Shown here piece by piece: positions 16,998 to 26,218 of a stretch of DNA of 38,490 bases. The stretch is from the IMG/VR virus record IMGVR_UViG_3300025000_000237, positions 1 through 38,490 of that record; one strand, 5' to 3'. The notes beneath the pieces are model-generated. The model saw nothing but the letters and a program-made list of their open reading frames with translations, was not told the origin of the DNA and did not search any database. The position numbers and the translations under genes are program-made. This DNA comes from a virus. The stretch's first letter is position 1, and every line of letters begins with the position of its first letter.

Positions 16998-17521
16998 CGG
17001 TGCTGGATGTGGGGTGCGGGGACAAATCCACTGCTCATGTGTTGTTCCCGGATGCCGTGATTACCACCCTGGACGGCAACGCCGATTTGAAACCGGACGT
17101 AGTGTTAGACTTTGTGCACAACCCCCTACCAGATGACCTACACGGCCGGTTTGACATCGTTTTCCTGTCTCATGTGCTTGAGCATGTGGACCGAATGAAG
17201 GTGCTGCCCGCCGTGAAAAACCTGGCGCTGGCATTGAAGAGGGGCGGGATGCTGTGGACGGTGGTGCCGGCGCTGGAATGGGCGGCCAACGAGGTGCTGA
17301 ACAAGCCATCGCCGTCGAGGGCGCTGATCTCGTTCCTGTACGGAAGCCAGGATGGGGAATTCATGTACCATCGGTCGGGCTACACGCTGGGGATGTTGCG
17401 GGACGTGATGCGCATCTGCGGGCTGCAAGTCAGGAAGGCTACCCAGTCCAAGTTCACCATTGACATGGAGAGCGGCCCGGTGGAGGCGATCCAGAATGTC
17501 GTGGTGGCTGAGCGCGTTTGA
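16973..17521 (+). CDS. Class I SAM-dependent methyltransferase
   Basis: This 182-residue protein shows the SAM-binding motif VLDVGCGDKS at 10-19, an acidic second strand (TTLDGN), the post-III segment DIVFLSHVLEHV and a fourth strand LKRGGMLWTVVP. This is the small-molecule/sugar methyltransferase type of fold, not a DNA methyltransferase (no DPPY or PC motif). Sandwiched between two glycosyltransferases, it may methylate a sugar or nucleotide-sugar to cap or diversify a glycan. That role is inferred from context. ATG 16973 lies inside the end of the glycosyltransferase gene, after GGGAGG. Confidence 0.75.
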   Translation: MDADSEKLAVLDVGCGDKSTAHVLFPDAVITTLDGNADLKPDVVLDFVHNPLPDDLHGRFDIVFLSHVLEHVDRMKVLPAVKNLALALKRGGMLWTVVPALEWAANEVLNKPSPSRALISFLYGSQDGEFMYHRSGYTLGMLRDVMRICGLQVRKATQSKFTIDMESGPVEAIQNVVVAERV

Positions 17522-18743
17522 GTTCGGCCTGCTGTTGACGCTGGGCGTGTACTTGGCCTGGCGGTATGCGCTGGTAACGCTCGACCCAGACGCCGGGCTT
17601 TTCATGGCCTGGGGCATGGTGGGAGCAGCCTACGGGCGCGACTTCGCGGATTGCAAGACGCCCGCTGTCCACCTGCTCTATTTGGTCCTGACCCGCCTGG
17701 TGGGGCGGGATGTCGTGCGGGTGAAGTTCGCCTACCACTTACTGGTCAACGCGGGGGCGGCGGCTATTGTGTTCGTGGCCGGCCCCTGGGCGGCGCTGGC
17801 TCTGCTGGTGCTTGTCAATGCCGGATGGCTGTGGACATGGCATGGGAATGTAGGGCAAGTGCCCGCGGTGCTGCTGGCCTGGTCCCTGGCGGGGTTTCCG
17901 TGGCTGGCAGGCCTGGCTGTGATGTACGAGCCCAAACTGGCCCTGTCCGTGGCGGCCCTGTGGCTACTGGGCGGGCGGTGGGATCTGCTGGCGGGCTGGG
18001 GAACGGTGGCGCTGATCGGCGGCCTGTTCCTTCGTGCCTGGCGTCCCCAATGGTGGGCGTGGGTGTGGGAGGCCAACGTCACCATTCCGCGCAAGATGGT
18101 GGAATTGCGGCGCGGCATGTGGCCCTGGGCGCCGTGGTTCACCAGTCAGGGCGTCCTGTACCTGATGCCCTGGGCTGTCCTGGCGGCGTGGGCCAGGCCG
18201 GAGTGGCAATATTGGCTGCCGCCCGTCCTGTACTGGATACTCACCGGCCTGGGGCGCGTCGTGCGCCCCCTGCACCTGATCCCGCTGGTGGCTTGGGTCG
18301 CGCTGGCGGGCCTGGAACCGGGAATGATTCTTTTGCTTTTGGCAGTAGACATAGTGAGCGGCGGATTCTACCTGGGCGACATCTGGTATCGTTTCTACCC
18401 CGGCCTGTGGGACGGGATGAAGTCGGCCCGGAGCGTGGCCGAGAGCCTGCAAGACCTCACGGGCGATCTGTATGTGGACGGGATGGACAGCCAGATTTAC
18501 ATTTATGCCAACAAGCCGCCAACGGCCGGCATGGTGTATCAGGTGGAGATTGCGAACGCTATTCATGAACGGCTGGTGGTGGCGACCGGGCGGTTGTCCA
18601 CCCACCCGCCGGAGTGGATTGTCAGCGGGCCGCACGGTATATTGAAGTTCGACCGGCGGCACTACCGGGTGGCGGGCAAGACCGACTTTCACACCGTGTA
18701 CCAGAGGGTGCCGGGCACGAAACCAAACTGGAAGATGGAATAG
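17496..18743 (+). CDS. Polytopic GT-C-like membrane glycosyltransferase
   Basis: The protein has 415 residues with about 9-11 hydrophobic segments up to residue ~300, then a soluble C-terminal domain of ~110 residues. Near the N-terminus the loop DPDAGLFMAWGMVGAAYGRD followed by FADCKTPAVHLLY resembles the first lumenal/periplasmic loop of lipid-linked-sugar transferases (ArnT/PMT-like), where an Asp is catalytic. It would act in the host inner membrane, moving a lipid-carried sugar onto an outer acceptor. ATG 17496 has GGTGGAGG nine bases upstream and overlaps the methyltransferase by 26 bases; an in-frame TTG at 17460 is less likely. A multi-pass enzyme inside a phage structural operon is unusual. 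Confidence 0.65.
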   Translation: MSWWLSAFEFGLLLTLGVYLAWRYALVTLDPDAGLFMAWGMVGAAYGRDFADCKTPAVHLLYLVLTRLVGRDVVRVKFAYHLLVNAGAAAIVFVAGPWAALALLVLVNAGWLWTWHGNVGQVPAVLLAWSLAGFPWLAGLAVMYEPKLALSVAALWLLGGRWDLLAGWGTVALIGGLFLRAWRPQWWAWVWEANVTIPRKMVELRRGMWPWAPWFTSQGVLYLMPWAVLAAWARPEWQYWLPPVLYWILTGLGRVVRPLHLIPLVAWVALAGLEPGMILLLLAVDIVSGGFYLGDIWYRFYPGLWDGMKSARSVAESLQDLTGDLYVDGMDSQIYIYANKPPTAGMVYQVEIANAIHERLVVATGRLSTHPPEWIVSGPHGILKFDRRHYRVAGKTDFHTVYQRVPGTKPNWKME

Positions 18744-18755
18744 CGGGAGGCTGGA

Positions 18756-19421
18756 ATGGCCGACTCAATTTACACTCTGCCCTCGCAGGTGATTAGCCGG
18801 GTTAACAACCTATTCTCGGACAGTTCAAACTCCAAGTGGACAGCAGAGCAGAAATTGGAGGCCGTGAATATGGCGATTGACGCCGCCTTTCCTTCCATCT
18901 GCGCGATAGCCGTCAACTCCTTCACCCTGGTAAGCGGCCAGGAGGAGTACATCGTGTCCGACGCCACGGTGGATTCCGAGTACGGGCACTCGCTGGGCTA
19001 TGTCACAATTGACGACGAAAACAAGATGCTGCTGCGACGCCTGAAGCAGCGAGGCGTTCCCGGCGCCTGGACGATTGTCGTTCCAACCGACTACCTGAAC
19101 GACTTTGCCGGGGAAACGGTGACGCTGCACGCCCGGGCGCGCATCTCGCGGGCCTCGTCCCTGTCCAGCACCGTCAACCTGCCGCTCGATTATCTCTGGA
19201 AAGCAACCGCCTACTTCCTGTGTCAAATGGCCATGGTGGGGAGCGCGCACTTCGACACCAAGCCGTTCGAGCAGTTGATCGGCCTGTACGAGAAGGAAAT
19301 GAGCAAGTCGCTCCTGGTCCACCAGCGGAACCAGTTGCCCAGCCTCATCCCGATAGTGGCCGAGTTGGGGAGCGGCACGTCATCCGGCCGCTACGGGCAG
19401 AACATCATCAATAACCCATGA
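18756..19421 (+). CDS. Putative head-tail adaptor protein
   Basis: The protein has 221 residues. A helical N-terminal part (SQVISRVNNLF, then EQKLEAVNMAIDAAFPSICA) is followed by a beta-rich middle and a long helix (LWKATAYFLCQMAM), with an extended C-terminal tail. This helix bundle plus tail is how portal-binding adaptors of podoviruses and siphoviruses look. It precedes the propeller-like protein, as adaptors precede nozzles in short-tailed phages. The call is from order and architecture. SD GGGAGG precedes ATG 18756; its stop overlaps the next ATG (ATGA). Confidence 0.6.
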   Translation: MADSIYTLPSQVISRVNNLFSDSSNSKWTAEQKLEAVNMAIDAAFPSICAIAVNSFTLVSGQEEYIVSDATVDSEYGHSLGYVTIDDENKMLLRRLKQRGVPGAWTIVVPTDYLNDFAGETVTLHARARISRASSLSSTVNLPLDYLWKATAYFLCQMAMVGSAHFDTKPFEQLIGLYEKEMSKSLLVHQRNQLPSLIPIVAELGSGTSSGRYGQNIINNP

Positions 19422-21268
19422 CCACGCCAGCCGCCGGCACCAATTACGACATCGTGCTGACCAGCAGCACCGGCGAGAGCCAGGGCTACATGATCGTGCC
19501 CGGCTCCTACCGCTATGAGCGGGTGGATGACTTCGCCCCGCGCATCGCCACCTCCGTCGCCCCCACCCTGCGGGAGGGCATTTGGGACGCCTACAGCCAG
19601 GCCGGGGCTATGGAGGGCATTGACCAGTTGACGCTGCTCAACGCAAACAAGGTGTACAAATCGGATGGCAACGTGTTCCTGTCCCGGCTGGAACAGGTCA
19701 TGCTCAATTCAACCTGGAACTCGGTGGCGGCGGCCACAGCCGCCACCGCGCGCATGATTGCCGACGGGACGGTGAGCGGCACGGATTACGTGGTGTGGGG
19801 AGTGGCAACAAAGGTTCACCGCGTGGCGGGCACAGGCTTTTCCAGTAGCGCGGCCTCGACTACCACCCTGGGGGCCAATGTGGTATGGGTGCACCGCCAC
19901 GGCGCGTACTTCTTCGCGGCTTGCGGCGCGGGGGCCGACTTCTACAGGTCAAGCGACCTGGACGCCTGGACCCAGCCAGCCTCCGGCGAGAAAGCGACCG
20001 CCTTTTGCACCTGGTCTTACAACGGCGTCACCTACCTGGTGAAGGGCTACGGCGCATCATTCAAGACCTCGACCGACGATGGCGCTACCTGGTCGGCGGC
20101 CATTACGGTGGGCGACGCCAGCACCGTTATCACCGGCCTCGGCCAGGCGTTCGGGATGCTGGTGGTCGGCAAAGAGGACGGGATCTATTCGTACAACGGC
20201 TCCACCACGGTTGAAGAGTTGTCATTTCCAAACCAGCGCAGCACCGGAAACTGCAAGGCGCTCGTCTACCACGAAGGCTTTCTGTACACCCACATCCTGG
20301 GCCAGGTGGTCAAGTTGTCCTTCTCCGCGGGCGGCTTGGCGAACATGGTGAACATCACGCCGCGCATGATTGGCGACATCAACAAGGAAATGTGGAACCA
20401 CGGCCTGCCGATGTGGATGTGGTCAGGGCCGTTCGCCCTGTATGTGGCCTTTGACGATGGCGAGAGCGTGTACCCCGAGGTGTTGTCCTACAATGGCCTG
20501 GGCTGGCAGCAAGAGTACCGCGGCACGTCCGGGGACAACATGCTGATGGGCGGGTATAGCCGGCTGTCGGCCCGCACCTGGATAAACGACGGCGCCCTGC
20601 GCGCGCGCCGTCACCAGACCTTGAACGATCTGCCCTTTGCCGACTATCCGACCTCGGCGGTGTTCGAGACCTCCGACTTTGACGGCGGCCTGCCGACCAT
20701 GTACAAGGCGTTCAAGAGCGTGTGGGTGGAGGCCCGCAATGCCTCCAGCGCCCGGAAGATAACGACGGAGTACAGCCTTGACCGGGGCACTACCTGGTCA
20801 ACGGTGGGCGACATCACGGCCAGCGGCATTACGGAATTTGCTCTGTCCGGCACAGTTGGGTCGGTGGCCTCCAAGACTATGCGCTTGCGCTTCACCCTGT
20901 ACTCGTCCAGTAGCACGCCGGAGATTGTGCGCTGGACGGTGAACTTCCTCACCCGACCCGACCCTATCTACGGCTACGCTATGACGGTGGAATTGGGGCC
21001 AAACCAGGTGATGCGCGACTTGACCACTGACCCGATAGCAGTAGACCAGCGGCTAAACTTCCTGATGGACGCAGAAAGCAGCCTCAATCCCCTCACCTTC
21101 AACGATATGGCGGGGACGGCAGTAAAGGCGTTCATGACCAAGACCACCATCCGCCGCCCGTCCGAGGACCACGTAAACGACGAGTGGCTGGTGGATATAG
21201 TGCTGGTGGAGGCGTCCTCGGCTAGCCGGTGGGACGGCGTGTACTGGGATAGTTTTGAGTGGCGGTAA
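19418..21268 (+). CDS. Beta-propeller virion protein, tail nozzle candidate
   Basis: This 616-residue, beta-rich protein contains repeated blade-like phrases: FYRSSDLDAWTQPA, FKTSTDDGATWSA, GKEDGIYSYNGSTT and TEYSLDRGTTWSTV. The S-x-D-x-G-x-x-W 'Asp-box' type pattern is typical of beta-propellers. N-terminal residues (APTLREGIWDAYSQAG) are a link region. In short-tailed phages the nozzle below the adaptor has a propeller domain, and the place of this gene between adaptor and fibres matches. No enzymatic residues can be assigned, though the Asp-boxes also occur in sialidases. It is coupled to the adaptor gene by ATGA. Confidence 0.6.
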   Translation: MTTPAAGTNYDIVLTSSTGESQGYMIVPGSYRYERVDDFAPRIATSVAPTLREGIWDAYSQAGAMEGIDQLTLLNANKVYKSDGNVFLSRLEQVMLNSTWNSVAAATAATARMIADGTVSGTDYVVWGVATKVHRVAGTGFSSSAASTTTLGANVVWVHRHGAYFFAACGAGADFYRSSDLDAWTQPASGEKATAFCTWSYNGVTYLVKGYGASFKTSTDDGATWSAAITVGDASTVITGLGQAFGMLVVGKEDGIYSYNGSTTVEELSFPNQRSTGNCKALVYHEGFLYTHILGQVVKLSFSAGGLANMVNITPRMIGDINKEMWNHGLPMWMWSGPFALYVAFDDGESVYPEVLSYNGLGWQQEYRGTSGDNMLMGGYSRLSARTWINDGALRARRHQTLNDLPFADYPTSAVFETSDFDGGLPTMYKAFKSVWVEARNASSARKITTEYSLDRGTTWSTVGDITASGITEFALSGTVGSVASKTMRLRFTLYSSSSTPEIVRWTVNFLTRPDPIYGYAMTVELGPNQVMRDLTTDPIAVDQRLNFLMDAESSLNPLTFNDMAGTAVKAFMTKTTIRRPSEDHVNDEWLVDIVLVEASSASRWDGVYWDSFEWR

Positions 21269-21271
21269 AGC

Positions 21272-21697
21272 ATGGCGAGGCCCAGGCTGCTCCAATCTCC
21301 GCGCAAACTGATGACGCGCCCCAAGATCACGTTGCGCGCGCGGAAGTTCACAATTGCGGCACCCCGCCTGCCGCCCGTTGCTATTGTGCCCGGGTTGAAC
21401 GACCCAGAAAGCCGCATCTACAACGCCTTGCGCGAGTTGCAGTTGAATTTCTCCGTGCAGCGCGGGGTGTTGGGCGGGGACGTGCTGGGCGGCGCGCGCA
21501 TGGACTTCTTGCTGTTCGACTACCGGATTGACCTGGAATACAACGGGCCTTTCCATGACGTGACCAGCGGGCGCGCGAAAGACGCGCTACGCAACCTGGG
21601 CATAATCCACATGGGGTATAGGGTGGAAACGGTGTTTGAGCGAGACTTGCCGCGGTTGAAGCCGCGGATATTGGAGATCATCGGGAGGCCGCTATGA
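21272..21697 (+). CDS. DUF559/Vsr-like PD-(D/E)XK endonuclease
   Basis: The protein has 141 residues. The N-terminal ~40 residues are basic. The core carries GGARMDFLLFDYRIDLEYNG, followed by PFHDVT...RAKDALRNLG and RVETVFERDL. The Asp of MDF and the Glu of DLEYN sit where the PD-(D/E)XK nuclease fold of DUF559 and very-short-patch-repair proteins places its metal ligands, although the usual Lys is Asn here. The C-terminal strand and helix (ERDLPRLKPRILEII) also match. It would nick or cut DNA. It lies between nozzle and fibre genes, with its stop coupled to the next start (ATGA). Confidence 0.65.
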   Translation: MARPRLLQSPRKLMTRPKITLRARKFTIAAPRLPPVAIVPGLNDPESRIYNALRELQLNFSVQRGVLGGDVLGGARMDFLLFDYRIDLEYNGPFHDVTSGRAKDALRNLGIIHMGYRVETVFERDLPRLKPRILEIIGRPL

Positions 21698-22638
21698 CAA
21701 TCGCAACCGGGGCACAGGCGCTCGCATCTGACCTGCTGAAAGCCCACAACGCATCGGGGTATTTGGACCTGGCGACCTCAACCGAACTCACCATTTCGGG
21801 CGGGATCGTCACCCAAACCCAAAACTGGCACCGGATCGACACGGAGGCTGACGCATCCTCCGACAACCTGGACACCATCACGGCGGCCGCCTCCACCACG
21901 GACGGCTTCCTGCTGGTGATAAGGGCGGAGAACACGGCCCGAAGCATCGTCATCAAGCACAACACCGGCAATATCTATTGCCCGGGCGCGACCGACATCA
22001 CGCTGGACGATGTGACATCCTGCGTGCTGATGGTGTACGACGCGACGCTGGTGAAGTGGGTGGTGGCGGCCTCGTTCCAAACCACCACCGGCTCTGGTAC
22101 GGGGGTAGCAGACCGGGTGGTGCTGTGGGCCTCGTCCACCACGCTGGACAGCGATGCTAACCTGACGTTCGACGGTACAACTCTGCTGCTGGGCAGCGGG
22201 CAAGCCATCACGGCGGGCGGCGCCATTCGCTCCAACACTAGTTTCAACCGCTCGGGGACCACCGGCTACCTGCTGGTCCCCACCACGCCTACCGCCCTGA
22301 TCGACACCAGTCCAAGCGCCTGGGACGGGGACGCGCGCACTACAGCCACCTACACCTTCGACCTGGACGACGCCAACAACAACCTGTCAGCGTCTATCCG
22401 AGCGGTGCAGTTACAGGTGGTGGCGGTGTGGGCGGCGGCGGCGGACGGGAATTATGTGGTCGTGCGCCAGAACGGGGACACCTACCCGTCCATCACCGTG
22501 AGGGCGCGAGTGGCAGACATCACATCGGAAAACGCCGGCATGGTGAGGGTGGACGCTTCCACCAAGCAGTTTGAGGTGGTGGTGGCCGGCGCTGCAACGT
22601 CCGCGACCTACATCATCATGACAGGCTACTACATCTGA
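21694..22638 (+). CDS. Tail fibre / receptor-region structural protein
   Basis: This 314-residue protein is rich in Thr, Ala, Ser and Asp and has no long helices except the N-terminus. It contains the fibre phrase DSDANLTFDGTTLLLGSG, seen in many phage tail fibres, followed by a beta-rich C-terminal domain (YTFDLDDANNNLSASIRAVQ and on) ending in alternating strands. It is probably a short fibre or the base that joins a larger fibre to the particle. The next gene overlaps its stop by one base (TGATG). No receptor or enzymatic activity can be read. Confidence 0.65.
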   Translation: MTIATGAQALASDLLKAHNASGYLDLATSTELTISGGIVTQTQNWHRIDTEADASSDNLDTITAAASTTDGFLLVIRAENTARSIVIKHNTGNIYCPGATDITLDDVTSCVLMVYDATLVKWVVAASFQTTTGSGTGVADRVVLWASSTTLDSDANLTFDGTTLLLGSGQAITAGGAIRSNTSFNRSGTTGYLLVPTTPTALIDTSPSAWDGDARTTATYTFDLDDANNNLSASIRAVQLQVVAVWAAAADGNYVVVRQNGDTYPSITVRARVADITSENAGMVRVDASTKQFEVVVAGAATSATYIIMTGYYI

Positions 22639-25634
22639 TGTTCGACCGACCCGGGATTGAGTTCGACCGCCGCTTGGCGACGCTGGAACGTCGCCTGCGT
22701 GACCTGGCATCTGCCCCCAACGATGCCGGGGACAACCTGGTTGAGCCATACCTGGGCCTGGTGTGGCTGATGCAAAGCGACGGGTCGGATGCCGTCACTT
22801 ACCCGGCTACCAACGCCGGCCTGACGGCGGCCCTGGCCGCATCCGGGAGCGGGGATGTGGTGCGGGCCGGGCCGAGCGCCTATACGTCTGACATCAGCGT
22901 GCCGGCGGGGGTGATGTTATTCTTCTACCGGGGCGGAACCATGACGGGGCAGATCACCCTCGGGGATGGCGCATCACTGGCCGGCGCAAACTCCGCGCGC
23001 TCAGTGTCATCCGGCAGCGCGATCTCCAGTGTGGTAGGCCCATCCAGCGGGACGGCCTACATCCGCGACTGCCACATCTCCGCCGTCAACAGCGGCGCGG
23101 GCGCGGCCTATGGCGTGAACATGGGCAACGGCAACCTGGAGACGTACAACTGCTACGTCTACGGCGACGACTGGGCGGCCTACTGGACGGGCGCCGGGAC
23201 CATCCGAGACATCGGTAGCCGGTGGATCACTACCACCTCCGACTCGTCCGGGCTGTTCAACGAGGAATTTGCAACTGACGTGACGGGCTGGACCACCTCC
23301 GGCCAGGTCAATAACTGGGCATGGGATGCGGACCATCAGGGCCGCACCGGACTGGCGTACATTGAGGCATACTGGGCCGGGCCGGGCACCCTAGCGCGGG
23401 CATCTCAGACCATCGCCCTGCCCGCTGGAACCTACACGGTAGATGCGTCAGTTTACACAACCGCTGGCTACAACGGATATGGTATTCAGGTAACGGGCGA
23501 CGCGGCCAACAGCGATACCGACGCAACGGAGAGTGCCTGGACCGCACTCACGTTCAACTTCACCCTGGCGGCAGCAGGCACCGTGGTTATCTCGTTCTTC
23601 GTGGAGAACGACAACCCGATTCCGTTGGGCCTCCGTCATCTGTACGTGGACTACATGCGCCTGACCCGCAGCGGCGGATGGGCCACAACCAGTCCGGCCA
23701 GCAATCCCGCACTTCTGGTGACGGTTGGGGCCATGTTGTCAGGCGCGCCAGCGGGCGCCGTCAATCCGGGCTGGTCCGACCGCGCAGCCTGGGACTTGTC
23801 CGCAGAGGACAAACACGCCTCGGACATCAACGCATCCGCCCTCACCCGCCACCTGCCCACCCCGCCCTCGGCCTCCTACGGCGTAGTGAGCGACGGCGTG
23901 AACTGGGTGGCGAGCGGCTCCGCGATGGCACTCACGGCGGCGGGCACGGTGGGCCGCCTGGCGGAGTACAGCGGCAGCGTGGCGCTCACGCCTTCGACGC
24001 TGGTCAAGACCGGCGCGGGCGTGCTGACGTTGGACGCGGCCTCGGCTTACGCTCTGACTGTCGCTAACACAGGCACGGTCATTGTCGGCGCTGCTGACGC
24101 TTACGTAGGGACGTTCGCCATGAAGGACGGAAACACCGTCAAAGGTGGTCCGCTTCGAACGGGGCTGGCACAGGCGCTCGACACTGGCGACTACGTTGAC
24201 ATCTCGCTCGAAATCGCTGACCACAAAGTTTTGGACTGGGCTTGGAGCGACGCATCCGAGGCGTATGTCACCTACGTCAGTTGGAAGAATACGGCCCTAG
24301 CCAGCGTCAGGACAATCTTCGAGTTTAGCGGTAATTACAGCATTGCTTTTGCCGGGAACTCGTCTATTTCTGGCACCCTGTCAGGCGGGGGGACAGTAGC
24401 CACTGGCGGGTTCACTCTCACAGTCCCGGCCACCGGCACGGCGGCGCTGCTCGGGACGGCCAACGTGTTCACGGCCACGCAGACGATCAGCGGAGCGCAA
24501 TTATTGATCCAGGGGGGCACAACACCGGGCATATCTTTCGCGGGCGACACAAACACCGGGGTCGGCAATAACAACGCTGCCGATAGATTAGCCCTTTATA
24601 CAGATGGCGCGGTACGTACGCTCGTCGGAACATCTTGGGTACAGATGTTAGTTCAACTGGAGGCGACAATTGGATCGAGTTCGTTTCCAGGTTACTCATT
24701 CCGCACTGATATTAATACCGGCATGTTTGGTCTTGATAACGATATTCTCGCTTTTGCAACCAATAGCACGGAGAGGGAGCGCATTGATGCGAATGGAAAT
24801 CATTCACTCGGCACCACCGCCACCCCCGCCACCGGCACAAAGGCCCTCACCGTCGCTAGCGGCACCGCCGTAGCCGCCGCCGTCACGGACGCATTCAGCC
24901 TCTACTCCGCAGACATGGCCGGCGCAGCGGGCAAGGCCTGGCCGCACATCTACGGCGAGGACACGACCAACGGCGCGCTTGTGGTGGGCGTAGGCGCGGC
25001 GTCGCAACTCGCCTACTGGACGGCCAACAACGTCATCGCCAGCGGGTCGGCAACGATCACGCACGCGGGTGTCGTCAATTTTGTGGTCGGCGGAACGCCG
25101 CCAAGCGCAAACGCCACCACCGTGATCTCCGCCGTCAACTGTGCGGCAGTAGGCGACCTGGCCCGCATCCGCATCATCTCTGGCACCGCCGGACAATCCA
25201 TTTTGGAATTGGGAGACTCGGCGGACACAGACATCGGCGGGATCGTGTACGATCAGGGAACAGACGCCTGGTCGGTGCGAACCAACAACGTCAGCAATCG
25301 ATTGGTGGTGAACAGCGCGGGCGTTATCAAGGTGGCGGGCACCGCAGTCAGGGCCACGACCGAGGGCACGAACCACATAGATATTTTCGACGGCACCGCG
25401 CCGATCGGGACGCTGGCAAACGGCTGCTCCATCTACAGCGCGGCGGGCGAACTGTATACGCAAGACGCCGCGGGCAACGCCACGCTCCAGACGCCACACG
25501 ACAAGTCCGGGCGCTGGATTTACCACTCGAAAAATACGGTGACTGGCCGCGTGCTGGAGATTGACATGGAGCGCATGATGCGCGCCATCAATGAGAAGTT
25601 CGGCTGGGATTTCATCCGCGAATTTGTGCAATAG
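22638..25634 (+). CDS. Large tail fibre/spike with beta-helix and lectin-like domains
   Basis: This 998-residue protein has an N-terminal ~30-residue linker and a Gly/Ser-rich segment (~55-210) that looks like a right-handed beta-helix. A jelly-roll-like, carbohydrate-binding-module-type domain follows (~212-345, FATDVTGWTTSGQVNNWAWD to LYVDYMRLTRSGG), then long stretches of fibre beta-repeats. Residues ~620-725 contain two copies of the fibre unit ending in DRLALYTDGA and DILAFATNSTER. The C-terminus is a helix (LEIDMERMMRAINEKFGW), perhaps a trimer stalk or binding site. It probably binds the host surface; polysaccharide cleavage is possible but unproven. The DNA of 24500-24810 is clearly less GC-rich. 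Confidence 0.75.
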   Translation: MFDRPGIEFDRRLATLERRLRDLASAPNDAGDNLVEPYLGLVWLMQSDGSDAVTYPATNAGLTAALAASGSGDVVRAGPSAYTSDISVPAGVMLFFYRGGTMTGQITLGDGASLAGANSARSVSSGSAISSVVGPSSGTAYIRDCHISAVNSGAGAAYGVNMGNGNLETYNCYVYGDDWAAYWTGAGTIRDIGSRWITTTSDSSGLFNEEFATDVTGWTTSGQVNNWAWDADHQGRTGLAYIEAYWAGPGTLARASQTIALPAGTYTVDASVYTTAGYNGYGIQVTGDAANSDTDATESAWTALTFNFTLAAAGTVVISFFVENDNPIPLGLRHLYVDYMRLTRSGGWATTSPASNPALLVTVGAMLSGAPAGAVNPGWSDRAAWDLSAEDKHASDINASALTRHLPTPPSASYGVVSDGVNWVASGSAMALTAAGTVGRLAEYSGSVALTPSTLVKTGAGVLTLDAASAYALTVANTGTVIVGAADAYVGTFAMKDGNTVKGGPLRTGLAQALDTGDYVDISLEIADHKVLDWAWSDASEAYVTYVSWKNTALASVRTIFEFSGNYSIAFAGNSSISGTLSGGGTVATGGFTLTVPATGTAALLGTANVFTATQTISGAQLLIQGGTTPGISFAGDTNTGVGNNNAADRLALYTDGAVRTLVGTSWVQMLVQLEATIGSSSFPGYSFRTDINTGMFGLDNDILAFATNSTERERIDANGNHSLGTTATPATGTKALTVASGTAVAAAVTDAFSLYSADMAGAAGKAWPHIYGEDTTNGALVVGVGAASQLAYWTANNVIASGSATITHAGVVNFVVGGTPPSANATTVISAVNCAAVGDLARIRIISGTAGQSILELGDSADTDIGGIVYDQGTDAWSVRTNNVSNRLVVNSAGVIKVAGTAVRATTEGTNHIDIFDGTAPIGTLANGCSIYSAAGELYTQDAAGNATLQTPHDKSGRWIYHSKNTVTGRVLEIDMERMMRAINEKFGWDFIREFVQ

Positions 25635-25643
25635 GAGAGCATC

Positions 25644-26015
25644 ATGGCAATCCAGATCACCATCGTTGACCCGCGCACCGGCGACAGCGTGCCGGCTTAT
25701 TGTTCGTTTGATACACTGGTAACAGAAGCAAAAGTCCCTGGCCGCGTCATCCTGCGGCTGCACGCATCGCGGGATGCGCGCCTGGCCGGGCGGCGAGATG
25801 CGGCAGATCCGCTGACCATCAGCATCCCGTACCAGGCCCCGCCCGTCGAAGGCGTTGAGCCTGAGCCAGTCGATGTCCGGCCCGTGGGCATGGCGCTGCG
25901 GGAACATATGCGGGCGGCGGATGTGGACCCAATCAAGGCCGCCGTCTACCGCTACCTAAAAACGCTCGCGCAGTTCAGCGCGGCGACGGATGTGTTGGAA
26001 CAGGAGACGCAATGA
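25644..26015 (+). CDS. Hypothetical protein downstream of fibre gene
   Basis: The protein has 123 residues. The N-terminal half is predicted beta (AIQITIVDPRTGDSVPAYCS) and the C-terminal 45 residues helical. No family is recognised. SD AGGAGAG precedes ATG 25644 and the stop overlaps the next ATG. Lying directly after the fibre, it may be a fibre chaperone or accessory; this is only positional inference. Confidence 0.6.
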   Translation: MAIQITIVDPRTGDSVPAYCSFDTLVTEAKVPGRVILRLHASRDARLAGRRDAADPLTISIPYQAPPVEGVEPEPVDVRPVGMALREHMRAADVDPIKAAVYRYLKTLAQFSAATDVLEQETQ

Positions 26016-26215
26016 ACATCACGGCAAACGAGAATGTGATGACGGGCACGGCGACCAACAAGATAGATTTTGTTTCCGGGATTGACTACAAGCCGCCTAA
26101 ATACATCATGTACATGACGCCGCAGTACGCCATCTATCACAACGAGCAGCCGAACGCCTGGGTGCGGTTTTGGCAGCGAGCGTTGCTCGGCTGGACGTGG
26201 GAAAAGTTGGAGTAG
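26012..26215 (+). CDS. Small hypothetical protein
   Basis: The protein has 67 residues, rich in Tyr, Met and Asn in its middle (YKPPKYIMYMTPQYAIYHNE) and Trp-rich at the end. It is coupled to the preceding gene by ATGA. I recognise no family. Confidence 0.5.
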   Translation: MNITANENVMTGTATNKIDFVSGIDYKPPKYIMYMTPQYAIYHNEQPNAWVRFWQRALLGWTWEKLE

Positions 26216-26218
26216 ACC

